Assembly (NCBI GenBank): GCA_945898095.1
Contig: CAMDHE010000025.1
Span: 1-44,488, forward strand
DNA: 44,488 nucleotides
Direction: 5' to 3'
Origin: Roseateles toxinivorans
GTDB lineage: Bacteria; Pseudomonadota; Gammaproteobacteria; Burkholderiales; Burkholderiaceae_C
Numbering within the stretch: position 1 is the stretch's first letter; every line of letters begins with the position of its first letter. Position numbers and translations under genes: made by a program. The notes under the pieces are model-generated. The model had not been told where the DNA came from, made no database searches, and saw only the letters and a program-made list of their open reading frames with translations. Below, in pieces: positions 8,178 through 16,406 of this stretch.

Positions 8178-8981
8178 TCAGACGCTTGCGGGCAGCCGCC
8201 TTAACTCCTGTTCGATCGTGCTGACGGCTTCGCGCAGAAAAACCACGACTTCGTCAACGCGCTCTCCTTGCAAGCGCGAGGCCAGGGTGGACACGCTGAT
8301 GGCAGCAACCGGCAGGCCCTGGGCATCGCGGATACACATGCCGACCGACCTGACGCCGACGGTCTCAAGCACATCGGTCAGGGCATAACCGCGGCTCTGG
8401 GTTTCAGCAATTCGCCGCGCCAGTTCCGCCTCGGTATAACGGGCATATTGCTCGGCCACACGGCTGCGGTTGGACAGGCAGATGCGTTCGATTTCGTCCT
8501 TGGGCAGACCGCTCAGAATGGCGATATTTCCAGCGCCAACCCCCAAGGGCCTGCGCCGGCCCGGCTCCAGCACGAAGGCCTTGATCGGGAAAGGGCCTTC
8601 CTTGCGGTCGACGCAGACCCCGTCGAAACCGGAGCGAACGCTCAGGAAAACCGTGTCGCCGGTCTGCTCGGCCACCGCCAGCAAATGCGGCTGGCAAAGG
8701 TCGCGCAACTGAAACGGCGGGGCCATCGCCACCCCCATTTCATAAATCCCCATGCCGAGAAAATAACGCTTCGATTCGCGGTTCTGCACCACCAGGCGCT
8801 CGGCGATCAGCCCCTGCAACAGCCGATGCACGGTCGAGCGCTCGATCTGGGCGCTGCGGTAAAGGTCGACCAGCCGCATACCCATCCGGTTGTTCACCGC
8901 CAGCAGGCGCAACAGGATGGCTACGCGCCGCACCACCTGGGTGCCCAGGGCGACATCGGCATTGGCTGAAGCTGCTTCCAT
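8178..8981 (-). CDS. IclR-family transcriptional regulator
   Basis: A 267-residue regulator with the IclR layout: a winged helix-turn-helix at about residues 17-75 (including ERSTVHRLLQGLIAERLV) and a C-terminal effector domain with SVRSGFDGVCVDRKEG and the terminal VAAISVSTLASRL motif. IclR proteins control aromatic and organic acid catabolism and often activate a divergent operon. Here the gene is divergent from the PrpD/CoA-transferase operon at 9119 and convergent with fahA. I therefore infer that its main target is the 9119-17387 operon and probably itself. A duplicated CATTGATT sequence flanks the shared promoter region. Confidence 0.93.
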   Translation of the reverse strand: MEAASANADVALGTQVVRRVAILLRLLAVNNRMGMRLVDLYRSAQIERSTVHRLLQGLIAERLVVQNRESKRYFLGMGIYEMGVAMAPPFQLRDLCQPHLLAVAEQTGDTVFLSVRSGFDGVCVDRKEGPFPIKAFVLEPGRRRPLGVGAGNIAILSGLPKDEIERICLSNRSRVAEQYARYTEAELARRIAETQSRGYALTDVLETVGVRSVGMCIRDAQGLPVAAISVSTLASRLQGERVDEVVVFLREAVSTIEQELRRLPASV

Positions 8982-9080
8982 TGATTCCCACTATATAGAC
9001 TTGTTTGCAGCCGTCGGCTCGGCAGTTGCCGTTCTTTCGCTCATAAACTTCGATCAGGGTCTGGTTTCATTGATTGGACT
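8976..9080. promoter_or_regulatory. Divergent promoter region with duplicated CATTGATT sites
   Basis: Two similar direct sequences lie near the two ends of the IclR/PrpD intergenic region: TTCCATTGATTCCCACT at 8976-8992, overlapping the iclR start codon, and TTTCATTGATTGGACT at 9065-9080. They share TTYCATTGATT and the end ACT. Candidate regulator sites by position only. CTATATAG at 8991-8998 may be part of the leftward -10 region. Confidence 0.3.
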
Positions 9081-9118
9081 CGGCCAAGGCTTCTCGCAGT
9101 TCATCAGGAAAGCAAACA

Positions 9119-10528
9119 ATGACCGGATTGACCGAAGCCGTTGCGCGTTTCATCAGCGAGCGCAATTTCGCCGACCTGCCTGAAGGCGCGGTGGAAAAAG
9201 CCAAGAAGGTCATCGTCGATACCTTTGCCGTGATCCTGGCCGGGGCTGGCAGTGAAGTCGAAGAACCGCTGCTGCGCTATCTGGCGATGTCGGACGAATC
9301 CGGACAGTCGCCGATCCTCGGCACCAGCCGGCATGCAGCCGCCGAAACTGCCGCGCTGATCAATGGCAGCTTCGGCCATGCGCTGGACTTCGACGATGTC
9401 CTGTCGATGATGCCGGCCCACCCGAGCGCGATCATCGTTGCGGCGCTGATCGCTGACCTGGCCCATTACCCCTTGACCGGTCAGGCCTTCATCGAAGCCT
9501 ATGTGATCGGCGTGGAAGCCGGCGCGCGGATCGCTGAAGGCATCACCGTCGGCCATTATGGCCGCGGCTTTCACGGCACCGGCACCCTGGGCATTTTTTC
9601 TGCTCTCGCCGCCCTGGCCAAGGCCTATCGCCTCGACATCGCCACCACGCGGACCGCTTTCGGCATCGCCGCTTCAATGGCCAGCGGCTTGCGGCGCAAT
9701 TTCGGCACCATGACCAAGCCCTTGCACACCGGACTGGCCGCGCGCAATGCGCTGGCGGCGGTGCGGATGGCGATCTGCGGCCTCAGCGCAGCGCCCGATG
9801 TGCTCGAAGCCAAATCCGGCTTCTATGCGGCCTATGGGGTCGAGCGCTCCGACCCGGAAGTGGCCATCCGCAATCTCGGCAAACCCTGGGTCATCATGGA
9901 ACCCGGCATTGCGCTGAAAAAGTTCGCCTGCTGCTATGCCTCGCACAGAGCGATGGACGCGGTGCTGGTATTGCGCGAACAGCATGGTTTCAGCGCCGAT
10001 GACGTGCGGCGGCTGGAATGCCGGATGCCGCCTGGCGGCATGCTGGTGTTGACCTATCCAGAGCCGCTGACCGGGCTCGAAGGCAAGTTCAGCCTTCAAT
10101 ATCCGCTCGCCGCAGGCTTGCTCGATGGCGGCTACACGCTCTGGTCCTTCAGCGACGAAGCCGTCGCGCGACCGGCAATCCACGCCTTGCTCGAACGCAT
10201 CGATGCCTTCGAAGATGAATGCTGTCGCGACGACGACCCGCTCTTCGACACCCGCAGTTCGGGCGGGCGCGGCTTCGTCGAAGTCGATGTCGAGTTGAAC
10301 GACGGCAGAAAATTCGGCCTCCGGGTCGGCAAGTCGCCCGGCCACCCATCGCGCGAACTGACCTGGGACGACATCTCGGCCAAGTTCGACGACTGCGCAG
10401 CGATGGCCGGGATCAGCGATGCGCGCCAAGCCTTCACGGCGCTGCGCGAGCTCGAGCATTGCAGCGACCTGACCGACATCGTCCGCCTCTTTCACGGCCA
10501 GGCTGCGAGCCCGGCCCAGCCGGTCTGA
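9119..10528 (+). CDS. MmgE/PrpD family protein (paralog 1)
   Basis: A 469-residue MmgE/PrpD-fold protein, the family of 2-methylcitrate dehydratase and cis-aconitate decarboxylase, which add or remove water or CO2 on polycarboxylates. It has a well-formed signature HALDFDD...AHPSA in the first third, and NFGTMTKPLHTG in the middle with a Lys-Pro-Leu-His segment expected at the active site. The start at 9119 is preferred to 9074 because AGGAA precedes it and the family begins here. It is first in an operon divergent from iclR and its stop overlaps the next start (TGATG). The middle motif groups it with the paralog at 29407. Substrate unknown. Confidence 0.9.
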   Translation: MTGLTEAVARFISERNFADLPEGAVEKAKKVIVDTFAVILAGAGSEVEEPLLRYLAMSDESGQSPILGTSRHAAAETAALINGSFGHALDFDDVLSMMPAHPSAIIVAALIADLAHYPLTGQAFIEAYVIGVEAGARIAEGITVGHYGRGFHGTGTLGIFSALAALAKAYRLDIATTRTAFGIAASMASGLRRNFGTMTKPLHTGLAARNALAAVRMAICGLSAAPDVLEAKSGFYAAYGVERSDPEVAIRNLGKPWVIMEPGIALKKFACCYASHRAMDAVLVLREQHGFSADDVRRLECRMPPGGMLVLTYPEPLTGLEGKFSLQYPLAAGLLDGGYTLWSFSDEAVARPAIHALLERIDAFEDECCRDDDPLFDTRSSGGRGFVEVDVELNDGRKFGLRVGKSPGHPSRELTWDDISAKFDDCAAMAGISDARQAFTALRELEHCSDLTDIVRLFHGQAASPAQPV

Positions 10529-11778
10529 TGCCCTCAGCCATGGCCAACCCCGCCGCTGCCGCGCCGCGCGCATTGGAAGGTCTGAGGGTCATCGAACTGG
10601 CCCATCAGCGCGGCCAGTATTGCGGCAAGATGTACGCCGAACTGGGCGCCGAGGTGATCCTGGTCGAGCCGCCGCGCGGCGCTGCCACGCGCCATTGCTC
10701 GCCCCGCAGCGCCGGCGAAGGTCAGCCCAGCTTGTCGTTCTCCTACTTCAACACCAGCAAACACGGCATCACGCTGGATCTGCAGCAAAGCGCCGGGCAG
10801 GAATTGTTCCGCCGGCTGGTCGCCAGCGCCGACTTGCTGATCGAATGCGAACGGCCGGGCGAACTGGCCGCCATCGGTTGCGGCTATGCGGCGCTGGCCT
10901 TGCTGCGGCCCTCGCTGGTCGTCACCAGCATCACCGCCTTCGGACAGACCGGCCCATATGCGCAGTACGAAGGCGAAGATCTGATCGGGCTGGCCACTGG
11001 CGGTTTTCTTTATCTGGGCGGCTATCCGGATTCAGCGCCGATCGGCGCTTTCGGCGACCAGGCGATCTCGGGATCCAGCATGTTCGGCGCAGTGGCCTCG
11101 ATGCTGGCGCTGACTCAGGCCGAGACCAGCGGCCAGGGCGAGCATGTCGATGTGTCGATGCAGGAATGCATGGTGCTGGCGATGGAAAACGCGGTCCAGT
11201 TCTACGACCTCGAGGGCACGATCCGCAAGCGCTATGCCGGTCGCCAGCGTTTCGCCGGCACCGGCGTCTACGAATGCCTGGATGGCCATGTCTACATGAT
11301 GGCCGGCGGTATCGGTGCCAACCGGTTCTGGGGTTTGACCCTGCAATGGCTGATCGACGAAAAAGCGCCCGGCGTCGAGCGGCTCGGCGGCGATGAATGG
11401 CTGCAGACCGCCTACCTGGAGTCCGACCAGGCCAAGGACATCTTCATGGAAGTTTTCGGCAGCTGGGCCAGAACCAGAACCAAAGCCTATCTGTACCGCG
11501 AAGGACAGCGCCGCCATGTGCCGGCGGCTGCCATCAACACGACCGAAGACCTGGTCGCGAGCGCGCAATTGCAGGCTCGCGGTTTTTTCGTCGACAGCCT
11601 GCAGCCAGGTCTGCCCCGGCCGGCGGTGATGCCCGGCGCGCCCTATCAGTTGTCACTGACGCCCTGGGCCATGAGCAGCGCGGCGCCGACCCTGGGCCAG
11701 CACAATGATCAGGTCTATACCGGGCTGGGAATGAGCAAGGCCGAGCTACAGCTTCTGTCGCGCCAAGCGGTGATCTGA
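10528..11778 (+). CDS. Type III (CaiB/BaiF) CoA-transferase, subunit or paralog A
   Basis: A 416-residue family III CoA-transferase that moves CoA between carboxylic acids. It begins with the usual first strand (LEGLRVIELAHQ) and has EVILVEPPRG, HGITLDLQ and the Gly-Gln pattern SGQGEHVDVSMQE. The aspartate in FGDQAISGSS lies where the catalytic Asp of formyl-CoA transferase is expected. The start at 10528 overlaps the PrpD stop by one base (TGATG). The adjacent second CoA-transferase suggests a heteromeric enzyme, as in BbsEF, or two separate activations; this is inference. The far upstream in-frame start at 10219 would lie within the PrpD gene and is rejected. Confidence 0.9.
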   Translation: MPSAMANPAAAAPRALEGLRVIELAHQRGQYCGKMYAELGAEVILVEPPRGAATRHCSPRSAGEGQPSLSFSYFNTSKHGITLDLQQSAGQELFRRLVASADLLIECERPGELAAIGCGYAALALLRPSLVVTSITAFGQTGPYAQYEGEDLIGLATGGFLYLGGYPDSAPIGAFGDQAISGSSMFGAVASMLALTQAETSGQGEHVDVSMQECMVLAMENAVQFYDLEGTIRKRYAGRQRFAGTGVYECLDGHVYMMAGGIGANRFWGLTLQWLIDEKAPGVERLGGDEWLQTAYLESDQAKDIFMEVFGSWARTRTKAYLYREGQRRHVPAAAINTTEDLVASAQLQARGFFVDSLQPGLPRPAVMPGAPYQLSLTPWAMSSAAPTLGQHNDQVYTGLGMSKAELQLLSRQAVI

Positions 11779-12995
11779 TGAGCAAATTGCCACTTTCCGG
11801 AATCCGCGTCACCGACTTCACCTGGATCGGTGCGGGCTCCTACACGACCAAGATACTCGCCGATGCCGGGGCCGATGTGGTGAAGATCGAGAGCGCCGCC
11901 AGGGTCGATTCGCTGCGTCTGGCAGCTCCTTACAAGGATGGCATCAAGGGTTTGAACCGCAGCGGTTATTTTGCCGACCGCAACTCGAGCAAGCGCAGTC
12001 TGACCTTGAACATGAAGCATCCGCGCGCCCTCGAGCTGATTGCCAGGCTGATCCGCCAGAGCGATGTGATTGCCAACAATTTCACCCCCGGCGTGATGGA
12101 TCGCTTCGGTTTGAGTTACGAAGCCGTCCGGCAGATCAAGCCCGACATCATCTATCTGGCGATGTCGATGCAGGGCAGCACCGGCCCGGAAAAAGACTAC
12201 CTCGGCTATGGCGCCACGATGGCGGCGGTGACCGGCATCCAGCAACTGACCGGCCTGCCCGGGCGCGAGCCTGCGGGCACCGGGACCAACTATCCCGACC
12301 ATATTCCCAACCCCTGCCATGCCGCTTTCGCGATCCTGGCGGCCTTGCGTCATCGGCGCCGCAGCGGCCAGGGCCAGCGCATCGATATGGCGCAGACCGA
12401 GCCGACCGTCGCCTTGCTGGGCCCGGCCGTGCTGGACTTCAGCGTCAACGGCCATGTGCAGCAGGCCCGCGGCAACCAGCATCCCGATGCCGCGCCCTAT
12501 GGGGCTTACCGCTGCGCTGGCGAGGACCGCTGGATTGCCATCTGCGTGATGAATGACACCCAATGGCAGGGTCTGGGCAAGGTGCTGGGCGCACCGGCCT
12601 GGATGCAAGACGCCGCTTTGGCCAGCAATTACGGCCGGCTGGCGCAACGCGAGGCAATCGATCAGCAACTCAACCAGGCAACGCAAAACCTGGACCGCAA
12701 CCGGCTCAGCGCAGCTTTGCAAGCGCAGGGCGTGCCCGCCGGGCCGGTGAACGATGCCGCCGACGTGATCCAGGATCCCCAACTGGACCATCGCGGCCAT
12801 TGGCTGACGCTGGAACATCCTGAAATGGGCCCCTCGCTCTACAACGCCCAGCCCTTCCGTTTTTCGCGCAGCGCCGCCGGCGTGCCCAAGCCGGCACCCA
12901 TGCTCGGCCAGCACACCGAGGAAATCTGCCGTGAATTGCTGGGCCTGAGCAAAATTGAAATCGAACAGCTCGCCGGTGAAGGCGCGCTGACCTGA
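11778..12995 (+). CDS. Type III (CaiB/BaiF) CoA-transferase, subunit or paralog B
   Basis: A 405-residue family III CoA-transferase, overlapping the previous stop by one base. Visible family elements are LSGIRVTDFTWIGAGSYTTK at the N-terminus, ADVVKIES, the aspartate of NYPDHIPNPCHAAFA at the expected catalytic position, and GQGQRIDMAQTE. The C-terminus ends with APMLGQHTEEI, as usual. It differs clearly from its neighbour, which suggests an old heterodimer-type pairing rather than a recent duplication. Genes downstream (crotonase, thiolase, DUF35) suggest that the CoA ester formed enters a beta-oxidation-like sequence. Confidence 0.92.
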   Translation: MSKLPLSGIRVTDFTWIGAGSYTTKILADAGADVVKIESAARVDSLRLAAPYKDGIKGLNRSGYFADRNSSKRSLTLNMKHPRALELIARLIRQSDVIANNFTPGVMDRFGLSYEAVRQIKPDIIYLAMSMQGSTGPEKDYLGYGATMAAVTGIQQLTGLPGREPAGTGTNYPDHIPNPCHAAFAILAALRHRRRSGQGQRIDMAQTEPTVALLGPAVLDFSVNGHVQQARGNQHPDAAPYGAYRCAGEDRWIAICVMNDTQWQGLGKVLGAPAWMQDAALASNYGRLAQREAIDQQLNQATQNLDRNRLSAALQAQGVPAGPVNDAADVIQDPQLDHRGHWLTLEHPEMGPSLYNAQPFRFSRSAAGVPKPAPMLGQHTEEICRELLGLSKIEIEQLAGEGALT

Positions 12996-13011
12996 AGGCA
13001 GAAAGAAAGCT

Positions 13012-13791
13012 ATGGCCACCGTCGAAATCACACTCAAGGACCATGTTGCAACGGTCACGCTGAATCGCCCCGAAGCGATGAACTCAGTCGACCCGGAAAT
13101 GCGCGCGCTGCTGCACAGTTGCTGGGATCGCCTGCACGACGACGATGAAATCCGGGTGGTGATCGTGACCGGCGCGGGAACGCGGGCTTTTTGCACCGGT
13201 TCGGATTTGAAGAAGACCTTGCCCAGCCAGAACAGCGCCGCGCAACAGCAGTTCGGCAACCCGGCGGGCGCCTCGCTGATCGCCAATTTACGCACTGACA
13301 AGCCGATGATCGCGGCCATCAACGGCTTCGCCATGGGCGGCGGCATGGAGCTGGCCCTGGCCTGTGACATCCGCATTTGTTCCGAAAACGCCGAGTTCGC
13401 GCTGCCCGAAGTCAAGGTCGGCAGCATGCCTGGCGCAGGCGGCACAGTCAGGCTGCCACGCTTCATCGGCCGCTCGGATGCGATGCTGATGCTGCTGACA
13501 GGCAACCGCAGCAATGCCGCCGAAGCCTTGCGCATCGGCCTGGTCAGCAAAGTGCTGCCGCAAGCGCAACTGCTTGCCGAAGCCGAGGCGATCGCGCAGA
13601 CCATCGCGGCCAATGCACCGCTTTCGGTGCGGGCGGTCAAGCGCATGGTGCTCAAGGGCGAGGACATGCCCCTGGAGCAAGCCATCGAGACCGAACGCCT
13701 CGCCTTCGGTCTGCTCTATTCCAGCGAAGACCGGATCGAGGGCCGCCTTGCCTTCGCCGAGAAACGCAAGCCGCAATTCAAGGGGCGCTGA
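13012..13791 (+). CDS. Enoyl-CoA hydratase/isomerase (crotonase family)
   Basis: A 259-residue crotonase, normal length. Both catalytic glutamates of hydratases are present: one in AMGGGMELALACD and one in FALPEVKVGSMPGAGGT. The oxyanion-hole region reads AFCTGSDLK. Hydration of a 2-enoyl-CoA is therefore the likely reaction. It sits 16 nt after the second CoA-transferase and before the thiolase, so it would act on the CoA ester formed by those enzymes. No acyl-CoA dehydrogenase is in the operon, implying that the substrate is already unsaturated, perhaps through the PrpD-type dehydratase. Confidence 0.93.
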   Translation: MATVEITLKDHVATVTLNRPEAMNSVDPEMRALLHSCWDRLHDDDEIRVVIVTGAGTRAFCTGSDLKKTLPSQNSAAQQQFGNPAGASLIANLRTDKPMIAAINGFAMGGGMELALACDIRICSENAEFALPEVKVGSMPGAGGTVRLPRFIGRSDAMLMLLTGNRSNAAEALRIGLVSKVLPQAQLLAEAEAIAQTIAANAPLSVRAVKRMVLKGEDMPLEQAIETERLAFGLLYSSEDRIEGRLAFAEKRKPQFKGR

Positions 13792-13827
13792 CCGCGCCGC
13801 TCGCCTCCACCTGCTGACAGACACAAC

Positions 13828-14973
13828 ATGCACCCATTACGCGACAAAACCGCCATTGCCGGCGTCGGCGCCAGCCGCCAGGGCAAGTTCCCCGACGCCA
13901 CACCGATCTCGTTGGCCGTCGAAGCTTTCAAAGCGGCCCTCGATGACTGCGGTTTGAAGAAGGACCAGATCGACGGCATCCTGACCATGCCGGGCAACAC
14001 CTCGCCCGAAGGGTCGATGAATTTCCTGCGCTTCGGTGAAACCGTGGGCATCAACCCGCGCTATACCGGCAGCAAAAGCATGGGAGGCGGAACTGCCGGT
14101 GCCTTGCTGCACGAAGCGGCCATGGCCGTCAATGCCGGCTTCGCCAACTATGTCGCCTGCGTCTTTGGCGACACTGCGGCCACCGGCGGCACACGCTTCA
14201 GCCGGGCCTCGGGTTGGGGTGACTCCTGGGGTATCTGGGGCTTTATGGCGGCCTGTGCCAACAGCGCGATCACCGCATCACGGCATATGGCGCTGTATGG
14301 CACGACCAGCCGCCAGCTGGGTGAAATCGCGGTGGCCTGCCGCCGCCATGCGTCGATGAACCCCAACGCCATCATGCGCAAGCCGATCACGCTGGAGGAT
14401 CATCAGAATTCACGCTTCATCGTCGAGCCGCTGCATCTGCTCGATTGCTGCCTGATCTCGGACGGTGCCGTCTGCGTCATCGTCACCACCAAGGAGCGGG
14501 CGCGCGACCTGAAAGCCAATCTGGTGACGATCACGGGAATGGGCCAGGCCTACACGACCGAGAACATGGAGCGCGAAGACTGGTGGTATGTACCGCACCA
14601 GAAACTGGCCGTCGGCGATGCCTACGCGATGGCCGGCATGGGGCCTGCCGACATCGACGTCTGCCAGCTCTACGACAACTTCACCAGCAGCGTGCTGCTC
14701 TGGTTCGAACATGCGGGGTTTTGCAAGGTCGGCGAATCGGGGCCCTTCGTCGAAGGCGGTCGCATCCAGCTGGGCGGCGAACTACCGATCAACACGGCCG
14801 GCGGCAATCTCTCCGAATCCTATATGGAGGGCTGGCTGCATATCGTCGAAGGCGTGCGCCAGCTGCGCGGCGACTGCGGTATCCGCCAAGTCGAGAATGC
14901 ACAAACCTGTCTGGTCACCGGACGCGGATTGGCGCTGAACTGCTCCAACGCGACGATTCTGAGCAAAGGATGA
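13828..14973 (+). CDS. Thiolase-family protein (SCP2/BbsB-like)
   Basis: A 381-residue thiolase-fold protein. The N-terminus (TAIAGVGASRQGKFP) and C-terminal GGNLSESYMEGWLHIVEG place it with SCP2-type thiolases that pair with a DUF35 partner, as in benzoylsuccinyl-CoA thiolase BbsAB. At the position of the usual N-terminal nucleophilic Cys the sequence is glycine-rich (SMGGGTAG, about 84-91), so chemistry may rely on other residues or differ from classic thiolysis. The next gene, 7 nt downstream, is the expected DUF35 partner. The proposed role is cleavage or formation of a 3-oxoacyl-CoA at the end of the operon's pathway; substrate unknown. Confidence 0.85.
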   Translation: MHPLRDKTAIAGVGASRQGKFPDATPISLAVEAFKAALDDCGLKKDQIDGILTMPGNTSPEGSMNFLRFGETVGINPRYTGSKSMGGGTAGALLHEAAMAVNAGFANYVACVFGDTAATGGTRFSRASGWGDSWGIWGFMAACANSAITASRHMALYGTTSRQLGEIAVACRRHASMNPNAIMRKPITLEDHQNSRFIVEPLHLLDCCLISDGAVCVIVTTKERARDLKANLVTITGMGQAYTTENMEREDWWYVPHQKLAVGDAYAMAGMGPADIDVCQLYDNFTSSVLLWFEHAGFCKVGESGPFVEGGRIQLGGELPINTAGGNLSESYMEGWLHIVEGVRQLRGDCGIRQVENAQTCLVTGRGLALNCSNATILSKG

Positions 14974-14980
14974 TCAAGCC

Positions 14981-15433
14981 ATGAGCGAATATCTGAAACC
15001 GCTGCCAACGCTTTGTGCCGAAAACCGGCCGTTCTGGGATGGCTGCCGGGAACACAAGCTGCGCATGCAGCAATGCGGCGGCTGCAAGCATGTCCGCTTC
15101 CCCATCAGCCCGGTCTGCCCCAGATGCTTGAGCGATGCATTCGAATGGCTGGATCTGTCGGGGCGCGGCGAAGTGTTCTCTTACATCGTCTTCCATCAGG
15201 TCTACAACAAGGCTTTCGCTGCCGATGCGCCCTACAACGTGGCCCTGGTGCAGCTCGAAGAAGGCCCGCGCATGTACAGCAATGTCGTCGGCGTGCCCAA
15301 TGACGCGGTCAAGGTCGGCGACAAGCTGGAAGTGGTTTTCGACCCGGTCACCGATGCCATCACCATTCCACGTTTTCGCCTGCGCCAGCCACCGCTGGGG
15401 GGCACCATCAAGCAAGGACAAGCATGCGCGTAG
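14981..15433 (+). CDS. DUF35 Zn-ribbon/OB-fold protein (BbsA-like thiolase partner)
   Basis: A 150-residue protein with an N-terminal helix (ENRPFWDGC), a rubredoxin-like zinc ribbon with CGGC and CPRC separated by about 11 residues (residues 33-50), then an OB-fold domain. Such proteins bind next to SCP2-type thiolases and are needed for activity or acyl-CoA binding. The order thiolase then DUF35 with 7 nt between them supports a complex. Its end overlaps the next gene by 10 nt in a different frame, indicating tight co-expression. Confidence 0.9.
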   Translation: MSEYLKPLPTLCAENRPFWDGCREHKLRMQQCGGCKHVRFPISPVCPRCLSDAFEWLDLSGRGEVFSYIVFHQVYNKAFAADAPYNVALVQLEEGPRMYSNVVGVPNDAVKVGDKLEVVFDPVTDAITIPRFRLRQPPLGGTIKQGQACA

Positions 15434-16395
15434 CCATCCTCGACGACTATGCGCATCTGGCGCTGAAACTGGCCGACTGGAGTGCATTCGCAGGGCGCTG
15501 CGAACTGCAGGTGTTCGACCGCCATTTGTCCGAGGATGAAGCGGTCGAACAATTGCAGGATTTCGACGTCATCTGCCTGTTGCGGGAGCGGATGGCGATA
15601 CCGCGTTCATTGCTGTTGCGTCTGCCCCGGCTGAAGCTGATCTGCATCACCGGATCCAAGCACCGGACGCTGGACCTGGCCACCGCCATCGAACGCGGCA
15701 TCACCGTGTCGTTTACCGCGCGCAGCCAGAATGGCCAATTCGCGACGGCTGAGCTGGCCTGGGGAATGATGCTGTCGCTGGCGCGCCATATCCCCGCCGA
15801 GGTGGCCAGGATGAAGATCGGCGGCTGGCAAGACAGCGTCGGCTATGCGCTGGCCGGACGCACGCTCGGTTTGCTGGGCCTGGGCCGGCTGGGCAGCCGG
15901 ATGGTACCGATTGCCCGCGCCTTCGACATGGATGTCATCGCCTGGAGCCAGAACCTCAGCGCTGATGCTGCCGCAGCGCTGGGGGCGACCCGGGTCGAAA
16001 AAGACGAGCTGTTCAGCCGCAGCGATTTCCTCAGCCTGCATCTGGTGCTGAGCGAGCGCTCGCGCGGCATCGTCGGTGCACGCGAGCTCGGCTTGATGAA
16101 GCCCAGTGCCTACCTGATCAACACCTCGCGCGGCCCGCTGATCGACCACGACGCTTTGCTCGAGGCCTTGCGCCAGCGCCGCATCGCCGGCGCCGCGCTC
16201 GACACCTTCGAAGTGGAACCGCTGCCTGACGACGAACCGCTGCGGCAACTGGAAAACGCGCTGCTGACGCCCCATATCGGTTACATGGCCGAGGAGCTGC
16301 TCACCGACTTCTACCGGGACACGGTCGAGAACCTGCAGGCCTGGCTCGACGGCAAACCGATTCGCACCCTGAGCCTGCCTGCCAGCAAACCATGA
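15424..16395 (+). CDS. D-2-hydroxyacid dehydrogenase family protein
   Basis: A 323-residue NAD(P)-dependent D-isomer-specific 2-hydroxyacid dehydrogenase. The Rossmann motif is LGLLGLGRLGSR near 147-158, and the catalytic triad is Arg236 (NTSRGPLID), Glu265 (FEVEPLP) and His284 (TPHIGY). It interconverts 2-oxo and D-2-hydroxy acids. Its presence in a CoA-thioester operon is unusual, since a 3-hydroxyacyl-CoA dehydrogenase would be expected after the hydratase. It could supply a 2-hydroxy acid substrate for the PrpD-like enzyme or dispose of a 2-oxo acid product. The start overlaps the DUF35 gene by 10 nt. Confidence 0.9.
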   Translation: MRVAILDDYAHLALKLADWSAFAGRCELQVFDRHLSEDEAVEQLQDFDVICLLRERMAIPRSLLLRLPRLKLICITGSKHRTLDLATAIERGITVSFTARSQNGQFATAELAWGMMLSLARHIPAEVARMKIGGWQDSVGYALAGRTLGLLGLGRLGSRMVPIARAFDMDVIAWSQNLSADAAAALGATRVEKDELFSRSDFLSLHLVLSERSRGIVGARELGLMKPSAYLINTSRGPLIDHDALLEALRQRRIAGAALDTFEVEPLPDDEPLRQLENALLTPHIGYMAEELLTDFYRDTVENLQAWLDGKPIRTLSLPASKP

Positions 16396-16406
16396 AGGAG
16401 AGAAAA

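Noticed and set aside
11715-13685. 656-codon minus-strand open frame
   Set aside because: Antisense to the second CoA-transferase and the crotonase, both of which have clear catalytic motifs; composition is that of a shadow frame.
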